Origin: a virus
Length of the DNA: 38,389 bases
Strand: one strand, 5' to 3'
Virus record (IMG/VR): IMGVR_UViG_3300031933_000087
Location: 1-38,389 of that record
Shown one piece after another: positions 6,887-13,102 of this stretch (position 1 is its first letter; the number at the start of each line of letters is the position of its first letter). The position numbers were made by a program, and so were the translations under genes. The notes under the pieces are model-generated. The model was not told the origin of the DNA, searched no databases, and saw nothing but the letters and a program-made list of their open reading frames with translations.

Positions 6887-7051
6887 TCACTTTTCTGTTT
6901 GGACTTTTGAGTAATCCCCGGATAGAATTATCATTCTTGGTGAAATTCTTCCTTCGGGAGCAGGAGGTTCCATAATTACATAATTATCGCCAATATAGAC
7001 GATATATCCCTCCATTTCCCGATAAACCACAGACTGATTAAGCACGAACAT
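6887..7051 (-). CDS. Hypothetical protein, 54 aa
   Basis: I start at ATG MFVLNQSVVYREMEGYIVYI, with TGGAG upstream; a TTG 30 nt earlier extends the frame but is less likely. Beta-rich segments (GYIVYIGDNYVIMEPPAPEG) suggest a small beta barrel. Function unknown. Confidence 0.5.
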   Translation of the reverse strand: MFVLNQSVVYREMEGYIVYIGDNYVIMEPPAPEGRISPRMIILSGDYSKVQTEK

Positions 7052-7098
7052 CTTTAATATACTCCAAAAATATCCAATCAAAATGATTTAATCTTTAC

Positions 7099-7389
7099 TC
7101 ACACAAAGCATTTCTCCAGTATTGTTTGATGAATTGGCATAGCAGTATAATTTCGTGTGTCCTCATACCGAACCTCTTTGCCGATTGTGATGCTGTTTAC
7201 TGGGGAAAAATACTTACGTTTTTTAGAAGAGTAAAATCCCCAGACACTTCTTGTCGGTTTTCCGTTATTATAATCAAACTTGCGAGTACAATTTAACCAA
7301 ATGCGAATTACTCCCGACTTATATTCCTCAAAAGAATAAAAATACTGCTCGGGGGCAATATGATCGAATGGAATGTCAAGATTTTTCAT
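7099..7389 (-). CDS. Hypothetical protein, 96 aa
   Basis: Aromatic-rich soluble protein (PEQYFYSFEEYKSGVIRIWL). It begins in a TGATG junction with the frameshifted gene upstream, so translation may be coupled to it. Function unknown. Confidence 0.6.
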   Translation of the reverse strand: MKNLDIPFDHIAPEQYFYSFEEYKSGVIRIWLNCTRKFDYNNGKPTRSVWGFYSSKKRKYFSPVNSITIGKEVRYEDTRNYTAMPIHQTILEKCFV

Positions 7390-7621
7390 CAGGTCGTGAA
7401 TGCTTCTACTACTCGTGAGGTTTCATCTTCGACAAGAGCAAACTTTCGGGAATTGACTACTTCTTTCATAATCAAACTATCATAATTATTGAGATATTCA
7501 TCCCTCCAGTTCAGTAGAATATCGTGAACTTCGTTATCATCCTACCAATAACTGCGATAAGTCCAGAGTACTCACTTGCGGGAAAAGGAACCCAAAAATC
7601 TACCAGATACAGATACTTCAT
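7389..7621 (-). pseudogene. Frameshifted small gene, about 77 codons
   Basis: The frame opens MKYLYLVDFWVPFPASEYSG and continues LIAVIGRM, then ends in an alternative frame after 36 codons. One frame over, starting at the same point, a coherent acidic sequence continues (DDNEVHDILLNWRDEYL to the stop at 7389), with good linkage to the next gene by TGATG. Adding one G in the GG at 7541-7542 joins the halves as IGRDDNEVHD. The 233-nt length is one short of a multiple of three. It may be a real mutation, a sequencing error or, less likely, programmed frameshifting. Function unknown. Confidence 0.6.
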
Positions 7622-7634
7622 CGTGTGTTGTGAA

Positions 7635-7805
7635 TTACTCATTAAGTTTAGACTGAAATTGCTGATTTGTCAACTGCCTTTGTAGTTCATACTGAAGTGG
7701 AACCAAATGAGAATGGAGAAATTGCTCGCACTCATTTCCCTCAAGTAAGGACATTAGATTATGAACTTGTTCTAATGCGAGAATTAGTCGAATTGATGAG
7801 TTCAT
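7635..7805 (-). CDS. Hypothetical helical protein, 56 aa
   Basis: Starts MNSSIRLILALEQVHNLMSL and is probably entirely helical with glutamine-rich surfaces (LQYELQRQLTNQQFQ). It overlaps the next gene upstream by 4 nt. I recall similar small proteins in T4-like cyanophages but cannot name a function. Confidence 0.6.
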   Translation of the reverse strand: MNSSIRLILALEQVHNLMSLLEGNECEQFLHSHLVPLQYELQRQLTNQQFQSKLNE

Positions 7806-7954
7806 CTGGCAGGTGGAGGTAGTTGTGGTTTTGCCATTTCAATTGTGGTCTTCTGTAGATTTACCATTCCTCCATTTAGAACATCAGCGATTGGTCCAAA
7901 TCCAACCGTAGCAGCGATAATACCAAAGACGGTTCCGGCGATAAAGTTAATCAT
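7802..7954 (-). CDS. Small membrane protein, 50 aa
   Basis: The start at MINFIAGTVFGIIAATVGFG has GAGGAG about 10 nt upstream, so the longer frame is rejected. Residues 2-18 form a glycine-rich membrane helix; the tail is proline-rich (KPQLPPPAR). Likely inner membrane; function unknown. Confidence 0.6.
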   Translation of the reverse strand: MINFIAGTVFGIIAATVGFGPIADVLNGGMVNLQKTTIEMAKPQLPPPAR

Positions 7955-7955
7955 T

Positions 7956-8093
7956 TTAAAGAAACTCCTCAACAAAGTAATCAACCGTTAATTCCATTTT
8001 CGCGGCTGTGTTTTCAATAAACTCATCCAGAATTTCCGGAGAATCTTCCTGAATGATACGGTAATAAGAATACCAAAGGTCAGTAGGCATCAT
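7956..8093 (-). CDS. Hypothetical protein, 45 aa
   Basis: Begins MMPTDLWYSYYRIIQEDSPE and is acidic and helical. Its start lies in the end of the metallopeptidase gene (CTATGATG), and its last codons hold the ribosome-binding site of the next gene. Function unknown. Confidence 0.55.
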   Translation of the reverse strand: MMPTDLWYSYYRIIQEDSPEILDEFIENTAAKMELTVDYFVEEFL

Positions 8094-8554
8094 AGTGTGT
8101 TTAGAAGGCGATTGGGAAAGTATGTAATTGTTTTTGGATATTTTTCTGCGATGTATTCGTCATACAGGACTTTTTCTTGAGAGTGTGCTTCTATTTCGTG
8201 TTTTTGATCCATATACTCATAATCCTCCATACACTCACCATTAAAGTATCTTTTGGATGATTTGAATTTGAGTTCTCCTTTTACCCACTGCTGAAGATGT
8301 ACCAACTCGTGGAGTAAAACTGTAATATAGGTTTCCCTATTCATATGAGTATTCATCTCAATCAAAAAACTGCGAGGTCTATAGGTTTTATCCGCGACAT
8401 CACAATATCCTAGTGCTCCTTCGCGGTTTAATCCACGATGAAGAACCTCGATTTCCAATTTATGTCGTGGAAAATACTTGGATACAAACCAGCATACAAC
8501 ATCCTTACATAGACGCTTTGAGTACCCATAACCCGTAGTTTCAAGAAAAATCAT
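8090..8554 (-). CDS. SprT-like zinc metallopeptidase, 154 aa
   Basis: HELVH at residues 82-86, in VLLHELVHLQQW, is the HExxH zinc site of metallopeptidases. A downstream acidic and histidine-containing helix (HEIEAHSQEKVLYDEY) could supply the third ligand, as in SprT-like proteins. The family cleaves proteins, often DNA-bound ones; the phage substrate is unknown. The start overlaps the preceding small frame by one base (TAATG), and the stop overlaps the next ATG. Confidence 0.75.
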   Translation of the reverse strand: MIFLETTGYGYSKRLCKDVVCWFVSKYFPRHKLEIEVLHRGLNREGALGYCDVADKTYRPRSFLIEMNTHMNRETYITVLLHELVHLQQWVKGELKFKSSKRYFNGECMEDYEYMDQKHEIEAHSQEKVLYDEYIAEKYPKTITYFPNRLLNTL

Positions 8555-8658
8555 TAGAATAAGGAGTTTAGAGTGACATTACAAATACGAACTCCCCAGT
8601 TCATAAAAATACAAAATGAGGAGACAAAGACAAGACGATCAAAATTACTCATTTTCAT
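8554..8658 (-). CDS. Tiny hypothetical protein, 34 aa
   Basis: Reads MKMSNFDRLVFVSSFCIFMN and so is partly hydrophobic. It exactly fills the gap between the exported protein and the metallopeptidase and ends in a TAATG junction with the latter. Small and unconserved to my knowledge. Confidence 0.4.
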   Translation of the reverse strand: MKMSNFDRLVFVSSFCIFMNWGVRICNVTLNSLF

Positions 8659-8660
8659 AA

Positions 8661-9089
8661 TTAACAGGCGAAAGAAAGACCTCCAAGACCCGCACCAAGT
8701 GCGGTTGCCCATCCACGATTATTGCGATTGTTATTGGTACTAGTCATCGAGCGACCGATTGCTCCACCAATTACAGCACCTAATAGAGTACGAGTGGGAT
8801 TACAATTTGGATTGCTGCGACGACCATAATATCCTCCATTATTGTACCCATTATACCCATTATAACCGTTGTATCCACGATTATAGTAGGCACCACTATT
8901 GATTTGATTACAGGGAACATTAAAAGACTGAACGCTTACACCACCCGAATAGTAGTTCCCGTATTGGTCGTATCCTCCGGGTTGATATACCTCCTGATAT
9001 TGAGTACAGACACCGAAAGAGTTAACCTGTTGTGCCTGTACCGGAACAGAGAAGAGTGTGAGAGGAAGTAGTAGAAGAAGTTGTTTCAT
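8661..9089 (-). CDS. Exported glycine-zipper protein, 142 aa
   Basis: I start at MKQLLLLLPLTLFSVPVQAQ, a clear signal peptide with an AQA-type cleavage site; the 14 codons before it overlap the next gene. The mature part is glycine-, tyrosine- and asparagine-rich with a tandem GYN repeat (about residues 79-91). Two small-residue membrane stretches follow (TLLGAVIGGAIGRSM and WATALGAGLGGLSF), typical of glycine-zipper two-helix domains. Probably placed in the periplasm or outer membrane, perhaps affecting the host envelope (inference). Confidence 0.7.
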   Translation of the reverse strand: MKQLLLLLPLTLFSVPVQAQQVNSFGVCTQYQEVYQPGGYDQYGNYYSGGVSVQSFNVPCNQINSGAYYNRGYNGYNGYNGYNNGGYYGRRSNPNCNPTRTLLGAVIGGAIGRSMTSTNNNRNNRGWATALGAGLGGLSFAC

Positions 9090-9093
9090 CGGT

Positions 9094-9561
9094 TTAGCGT
9101 TTGTACAACCATGATCCAGACCAGTCAGCATTTGATAAAGCCCACTCCCGGTCTTTAATTAGAAGAAGGTTATACCTTTCTCCCGCTGCCGGTGCCTTCC
9201 ATGAACTTGACTTAAAAACTCCACCAGACTTCTTATTTATGAAGGCATGACAAGAACGGGAAGGAGAACGATCTGGACCATTATCAATCACCATCACAAT
9301 CTTATAATACTTACGACCACTCTCAATCACAAACTCATAATCACATTCACCATTCTTTAGTTTTTTAATCGCTTCTTGATGATGATTGATTCCGCCCTCG
9401 TCACGATAAGTCTCAAGAGAACGCTTATGATGTTTGATGCTGTAATCAATGTAGTTCTGCCGTAGTGCCTCACACAGAGAAAGAGTGTGCTTCAGGATGT
9501 TGTCCGCGATTTGCTCTCTAGCAGGGGCAGAAGCGGCATAGTCAGCGAAGGTGGTCGTCAT
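9094..9561 (-). CDS. Conserved cyanophage protein, 155 aa
   Basis: Soluble basic protein with a C-terminal block (SRSCHAFINKKSGGVFKSSSWKAPA... LIKDREWALSNADWSGSWLY) that I recognise from many T4-like cyanophages, where it has no assigned function. It is the first gene after promoter copy 5 (ATG about 23 nt from the -10). Confidence 0.65.
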   Translation of the reverse strand: MTTTFADYAASAPAREQIADNILKHTLSLCEALRQNYIDYSIKHHKRSLETYRDEGGINHHQEAIKKLKNGECDYEFVIESGRKYYKIVMVIDNGPDRSPSRSCHAFINKKSGGVFKSSSWKAPAAGERYNLLLIKDREWALSNADWSGSWLYKR

Positions 9562-9583
9562 CGGTGTTCCGTTGTATGAACCT

Positions 9584-9637
9584 ATTATAGGGCATCCAGA
9601 GGGGTCGGGAGTGCCCTGTGTGCCAGTTCTTCTTCTG
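9584..9637 (-). promoter_or_regulatory. Bipartite promoter, copy 5 (inside a gene end)
   Basis: Minus strand: AACTGGCACA (box 9619-9628), 29 nt, TATAAT (9584-9589). The whole element is translated as the C-terminus of the gene at 9585-9749 (residues EELAHRALP...), whose TAA stop lies within the TATAAT. The -35 is weak. Confidence 0.65.
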
Positions 9638-9749
9638 TCACATAATAGTCATCATACGCTAGACAACCCATCCAGTTTTGGGGATTATTACCATAGATTT
9701 CAATCTCTCGGATTTCGTCAAGAAGTTCTGATAGTTCATTCGAAAACAT
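9585..9749 (-). CDS. Hypothetical protein, 54 aa, ending inside a promoter
   Basis: Starts MFSNELSELLDEIREIEIYG, preceded by GAGGG. It contains NPQNWMGCLAYDDYYVTEEE, and its final 15 codons are formed by promoter copy 5. It has a nearby TATAAT (9774-9779) and the element in the methyltransferase end upstream. Function unknown. Confidence 0.55.
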   Translation of the reverse strand: MFSNELSELLDEIREIEIYGNNPQNWMGCLAYDDYYVTEEELAHRALPTPLDAL

Positions 9750-9773
9750 TGGAAGACCCTCAATTACCTTTTT

Positions 9774-9779
9774 ATTATA
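9774..9779 (-). promoter_or_regulatory. TATAAT box before the 54-aa gene
   Basis: TATAAT in CTGCTATAATAAAAAGG about 25 nt upstream of the ATG at 9749. No convincing -35 hexamer. The same GTGCTATAATA-like context occurs at 15338-15343 and 4713-4718. Confidence 0.4.
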
Positions 9780-9850
9780 GCAGAAAAATCGTCTATTGGC
9801 TCAGTTTTATTTTGGGATAATATTTAATCAAATTGATTGAGTTATATATG

Positions 9851-10939
9851 TTAGTATAAAGCATTTGTCAAAGGATTGGACGGATCTTGTGCCAGTTGTT
9901 GGAGTGGTAAGGGAAGGTATTGCCAGATTGTTTTTTCAATAATATCAAATCTCAAGTTATAAGCACCATTTGTTGAGTGAAAAGAGACTTCAGACCAATC
10001 AATATTTCTGATAATATTATCAACTTCTTCTTTATAATTGAGAACAAGGATTCCATATCCACGACGATGAGGAAGTTTTTCAAAATCATCATAAATGCGA
10101 ATAGAATCAGAACCAAAACAAGTGGATGGCAAATAGTAATCGCAAGTATAAAGATGTTTTTTATTTCTTGTGCTTCCTGAAGAACCACCATCAGAAAGTG
10201 AATATATTTTAACAATACCTGACAAGTTTACTCTTTTTTCTTCTATTTTATGATTTTTTGCCCAAATCTGAAAAACTACATTAACATTTACAGTTTTTCC
10301 ATCGGGATAATAAAATGACGAATCTACAACTTCACTATGAATTAGATTCAGACCTTTTACTCTACCTTTACAACTTCCTTTTCCATTACTATCAAATAAT
10401 TGCGGCAAAACGAAGCATACAAAGTCACAAAACTCTGCTGCGTGATTGGTAAACTTAAGAGCAAGATGTCCCCTTAATCCAAATGGAGGATTGCCTATAC
10501 AAATATTATTTTTTGTAGGTGGTTTCCAGTTAAGAAAATCTGATTGAATTATACCTTCACGTTTAGGTTCTATATCCACACCAATACGACGATCTTCTGG
10601 CATTAGAGCATAAAAACTTCCATCACCTGCTGATGGTTCAATAAAAGTGAACTCTGAAATATTTACATTTAGACTCTTGAGAACTTCAATTACTTTGTTA
10701 TAGCAATATTGTGCCGTATCTTTATGTGTAAAGAATTGATCCTTTTCTTTCTCTGAAAACTGTGAATAATTTACATGAATATTAGCAACACGACACAGAT
10801 CAAAATAATACTGCGGCGGTACTTCTTTCTTCTCTATCCACCTCTTGATTGTACCTTTGTGTAGATACAATTCATCACAAATGACACTCATACCATATTG
10901 TTGGTAGATGGGAAGAAAGAAGTCGTAGATATTATTCAT
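9851..10939 (-). CDS. N6-adenine DNA methyltransferase, 362 aa
   Basis: Motif I is EPSAGDGSF (about residues 101-109), followed by GVDIEP, and the catalytic motif IV is NPPFG (about 150-154), the order of gamma-type adenine methyltransferases. The first 60 residues contain a helix-turn-helix-like stretch (GMSVICDELYLHKGTIKRWI) that could bind DNA and autoregulate. I start at MNNIYDFFLPIYQQ because its ATG lies in an 8-nt ATGAATAA overlap with the endonuclease-like gene. It probably protects phage DNA from that endonuclease. Confidence 0.8.
   Translation of the reverse strand: MNNIYDFFLPIYQQYGMSVICDELYLHKGTIKRWIEKKEVPPQYYFDLCRVANIHVNYSQFSEKEKDQFFTHKDTAQYCYNKVIEVLKSLNVNISEFTFIEPSAGDGSFYALMPEDRRIGVDIEPKREGIIQSDFLNWKPPTKNNICIGNPPFGLRGHLALKFTNHAAEFCDFVCFVLPQLFDSNGKGSCKGRVKGLNLIHSEVVDSSFYYPDGKTVNVNVVFQIWAKNHKIEEKRVNLSGIVKIYSLSDGGSSGSTRNKKHLYTCDYYLPSTCFGSDSIRIYDDFEKLPHRRGYGILVLNYKEEVDNIIRNIDWSEVSFHSTNGAYNLRFDIIEKTIWQYLPLPLQQLAQDPSNPLTNALY
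9853..9906 (-). promoter_or_regulatory. Bipartite promoter, copy 6, coding for the methyltransferase C-terminus
   Basis: Minus strand: CACTCCAACAACTGGCACA, 29 nt, TATACT (9853-9858). The element is translated as QQLAQDPSNPLTNALY at the end of the methyltransferase. A perfect TTGACA (9866-9871) also stands 17 nt before TATATA (9843-9848), so a second -10 is possible. Confidence 0.6.
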
Positions 10940-11549
10940 TACCAATAAGTTTGCTGAGAAGAAAGAAACTAAGTAGGTCATCATCAGGTTGATTCAAATC
11001 ATACTTAAATGTAACACCTGCTTTGATGCCATGTACAATAGAGCACATACTAAAATCAACTTTTGCTTTGCCAGTCTCATTCTTACGGCAGTGACCGTTC
11101 TTACCGAAGATAGCAAGATTGATTTTATTATCTTTTACTATCTCATCATAGCGAACGATAGTAATATAGATTACATCGTTAGCGTCGTAATCAATAAAAG
11201 TAGCAAGATCCCATTGGTTATCCGTGAAATAAACATTTTCGTGTTGCCAACCTTTAGCAACACCTTTAGATACAGTACGCCCAGAGGTTTTTACTTCAAC
11301 GCGAAGTTTTTTGCCATTATGAAGATACCAGAATAAATCATAAACACCATCAATATTGGATGTGTTTGAATCTTCATCCCATTGAACTGGAATATCAGTG
11401 TATTTACGAATAGTGTCTCTTAGTAGTTCTTCACCACATTTACCTTTATAATCGGTAGAAAGTTTTACAACTTCTTCAAACAAAGAACCAGTCCAGTAGG
11501 TAGATTTCTGCTTGTAATCTTCAGTCAGTTTGGTGATTAGGTCTCGCAT
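10932..11549 (-). CDS. Restriction-endonuclease-like protein (PD-(D/E)xK), 205 aa
   Basis: The segment YDLFWYLHNGKKLRVEVKTS has the spacing of a PD-(D/E)xK nuclease: D71, then E85-V-K87 (from the chosen start). The overlap with a methyltransferase gene makes a type II-like restriction-modification pair likely. A longer start at 11576 (MIPTYTSN) exists, but its ATG lies within the -10 TATGAT of promoter copy 7, so I prefer MRDLITKLTEDYKQK. Recognition sequence unknown. Confidence 0.65.
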   Translation of the reverse strand: MRDLITKLTEDYKQKSTYWTGSLFEEVVKLSTDYKGKCGEELLRDTIRKYTDIPVQWDEDSNTSNIDGVYDLFWYLHNGKKLRVEVKTSGRTVSKGVAKGWQHENVYFTDNQWDLATFIDYDANDVIYITIVRYDEIVKDNKINLAIFGKNGHCRKNETGKAKVDFSMCSIVHGIKAGVTFKYDLNQPDDDLLSFFLLSKLIGNE

Positions 11550-11571
11550 TGGATTGCTTGTGTATGTAGGT

Positions 11572-11630
11572 ATCATAAACTACCTATAACCGGTTGAGAA
11601 CCCCCCTTGTGCCACTTCCCAAACTGTCAC
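11572..11630 (-). promoter_or_regulatory. Bipartite promoter, copy 7, before the restriction-modification pair
   Basis: Minus strand: GTGGCACA (11608-11615), 30 nt, TATGAT (11572-11577), then ACCTACATACACAAG, matching the initially transcribed region of copy 3 (ACTTACATACACACAG). AACCGGTT lies in the spacer and is a perfect 8-bp palindrome that a controller protein could bind (inference). Confidence 0.6.
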
Positions 11631-11843
11631 TCAATCATCATAAACTCTACATTCCAGAGCATCAGGATGCGAGTCACAATAAAGTTCTAATGGCGTTGGG
11701 TCATAAGAATCTTCCGGATGTCTCTGTTGGTATTTTTCTAGTGCTTGAAGTTCTTCTTCCGTATGACGACGCATCTGTGGGGAGATGGTTGGGTCTTCTA
11801 TAAGTTTTCTATCTTTATCGATATGCTGTTGAATATCATTCAT
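11631..11843 (-). CDS. CP12-like Calvin-cycle regulator, 70 aa
   Basis: The C-terminus DPTPLELYCDSHPDALECRVYDD (about residues 48-70, two cysteines nine apart and ending ECRVYDD) matches the GAPDH-binding tail of cyanobacterial CP12. The charged N-terminus (MNDIQQHIDKDRKLIEDP) is helical. CP12 binds GAPDH and phosphoribulokinase and shuts down carbon fixation; cyanophages are known to carry cp12. The usual central AWD_VEEL motif is not visible, so only the C-terminal half is supported. Confidence 0.65.
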   Translation of the reverse strand: MNDIQQHIDKDRKLIEDPTISPQMRRHTEEELQALEKYQQRHPEDSYDPTPLELYCDSHPDALECRVYDD

Positions 11844-11864
11844 TGGGATATTTTTAATATCATA

Positions 11865-11872
11865 TATTTATC
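11865..11872 (-). promoter_or_regulatory. Late-type promoter (GATAAATA) before the CP12-like gene
   Basis: GATAAATA overlaps the TGA stop of the upstream gene. Between it and the next ATG is a short hairpin GATATT-AAA-AATATC in the presumed leader. No Shine-Dalgarno sequence is obvious. Confidence 0.5.
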
Positions 11873-12035
11873 AACCACCTCGTTCCTGAAGAGACCTTAC
11901 AAGTAGTTCACTAAATCGTTCCATATGAGTATAATGAACCGAAGCTGGTGAATCATTAATTGCGTTTTTAAGAGCGGAAAGTTCCTTCCACTCTTCTTCG
12001 GTAAGAGTTTTAATTTTTGGTTGTGTAAGGTTCAT
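11871..12035 (-). CDS. Conserved small cyanophage protein, 54 aa
   Basis: Starts MNLTQPKIKTLTEEEWKELS, contains ALKNAINDSPASV and ends FSELLVRSLQERGG. I recognise this family from T4-like cyanophages, where it is uncharacterised. AAGGAAT precedes the ATG. Confidence 0.65.
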   Translation of the reverse strand: MNLTQPKIKTLTEEEWKELSALKNAINDSPASVHYTHMERFSELLVRSLQERGG

Positions 12036-12058
12036 AATTCCTTCATTTTTCAGAAACT

Positions 12059-12088
12059 ATTATACTATTATCTATGTAGATGTGTTGA
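12059..12088 (-). promoter_or_regulatory. Sigma70-like promoter
   Basis: TATAAT (12059-12064) with TCAACA (12083-12088) 18 nt upstream, about 24 nt before the 54-aa gene. It lacks the AACTGGCACA box. Confidence 0.5.
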
Positions 12089-12134
12089 TTTCCTAACAAT
12101 CTCTTAAGAGTGTTGTTATAAAACTTTACATAAC

Positions 12135-12353
12135 TCATCCAAACATACTGCCAAACATTCCGCTATCTCCAAACTTACGATTTTCCAGTTTATCCAATAG
12201 ATTTTCGGTGTGCTCTAAGGTATCAAGTGCGTGAATAATCTCAGCGATGTGCTTACAGACAAAAGGTTTTTCGTTCACGGCGGCATCCCGAAGGGCAGCA
12301 CGAAGATGACTTTGTGCCTCAAGTAGTTCTTCTTCGACTTTGGGTGAAATCAT
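12135..12353 (-). CDS. Hypothetical helical protein, 72 aa
   Basis: Start MISPKVEEELLEAQSHLRAA has TTGGAG just upstream, so the TTG extension is rejected. Mostly alpha-helical, with a glycine- and phenylalanine-rich tail (GMFGSMFG). About 50 bases with no gene separate it from the promoter at 12059. Function unknown. Confidence 0.6.
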   Translation of the reverse strand: MISPKVEEELLEAQSHLRAALRDAAVNEKPFVCKHIAEIIHALDTLEHTENLLDKLENRKFGDSGMFGSMFG

Positions 12354-12374
12354 TTTAATCTCCAAGTAATAATG

Positions 12375-12560
12375 TTAATTTAGTTTAAGTAAGGTGTCGT
12401 AATCCTCCTCGGGAAGCATACAAAGAGCACAGGACGCAATCTCATAAATGTCTTCTTTTGTAAGACCATCAAGTGTCATACAAGGTCCGTCACCAAAAGA
12501 AATAGAGAAACTATAACCATCTTCAGGATGTGATGACCCACAGGTTTGGATGGTTCTCAT
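12375..12560 (-). CDS. Hypothetical protein, 61 aa
   Basis: Starts MRTIQTCGSSHPEDGYSFSI in an ATGA overlap with the AbrB-like gene. It contains GDGPCMTLDGLTKEDIYEI and a CALCML stretch. Function unknown. Confidence 0.6.
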   Translation of the reverse strand: MRTIQTCGSSHPEDGYSFSISFGDGPCMTLDGLTKEDIYEIASCALCMLPEEDYDTLLKLN

Positions 12561-13102
12561 TCCTTCACCCAAAAACCATCGTCGGTCATAGTCCAACCAG
12601 CGGCAATTGCCTCATCGTGATTGAGTTGTTTGACAGATTTTTTAAGAATAAAAGTTCCGTCATCATTATCAATCCACTCAACATCATCTCCTTCCTTAAG
12701 ATTTGCCGCTTCCAATAGGTCATCGGGAAATGTGATGAAATATTCACCATTCACAGTATCTTCTTCCACAGGAAGTTGCCACTTGACTACCTTATCTTCC
12801 TTATATTGTGAAAGTGCTTCCATATCACTATGACCCCAGGGACGCATATAATCATCCGCCTCTTCTTGTTTTAGTTTGGTTACAGTTTCATCCCAAGCAT
12901 CCTTAAACTTTCGGTCAAACTCCTCAAGGTAATATTGTAGATACTCATCCACAGCGTACATAAGAGTTTCTGTTTTCTCACGATTTCCGGATTCAAGTGA
13001 GTCAATCGCACTATCCAGAATCGCACGGGCACTACAGATTTTTGATGATGCTGCTTCTAGTTCATTCATTTTTTCCCACACACGAGCATAATCCAAAGTC
13101 AT
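12557..13102 (-). CDS. Protein with C-terminal AbrB/MazE-like domain, 181 aa
   Basis: The first 100 residues are helical and charged. Residues about 118-155 (EYFITFPDDLLEAANLKEG, DDVEWIDNDDGTFILKK) fit the swapped-hairpin AbrB fold of transition-state regulators and MazE antitoxins, and similar sequences occur in cyanophages. The start MTLDYARVWEKMNE follows GGGAGAAA and overlaps the stop of the GIY-YIG gene by 4 nt, so its translation now depends on that gene. Confidence 0.6.
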   Translation of the reverse strand: MTLDYARVWEKMNELEAASSKICSARAILDSAIDSLESGNREKTETLMYAVDEYLQYYLEEFDRKFKDAWDETVTKLKQEEADDYMRPWGHSDMEALSQYKEDKVVKWQLPVEEDTVNGEYFITFPDDLLEAANLKEGDDVEWIDNDDGTFILKKSVKQLNHDEAIAAGWTMTDDGFWVKE

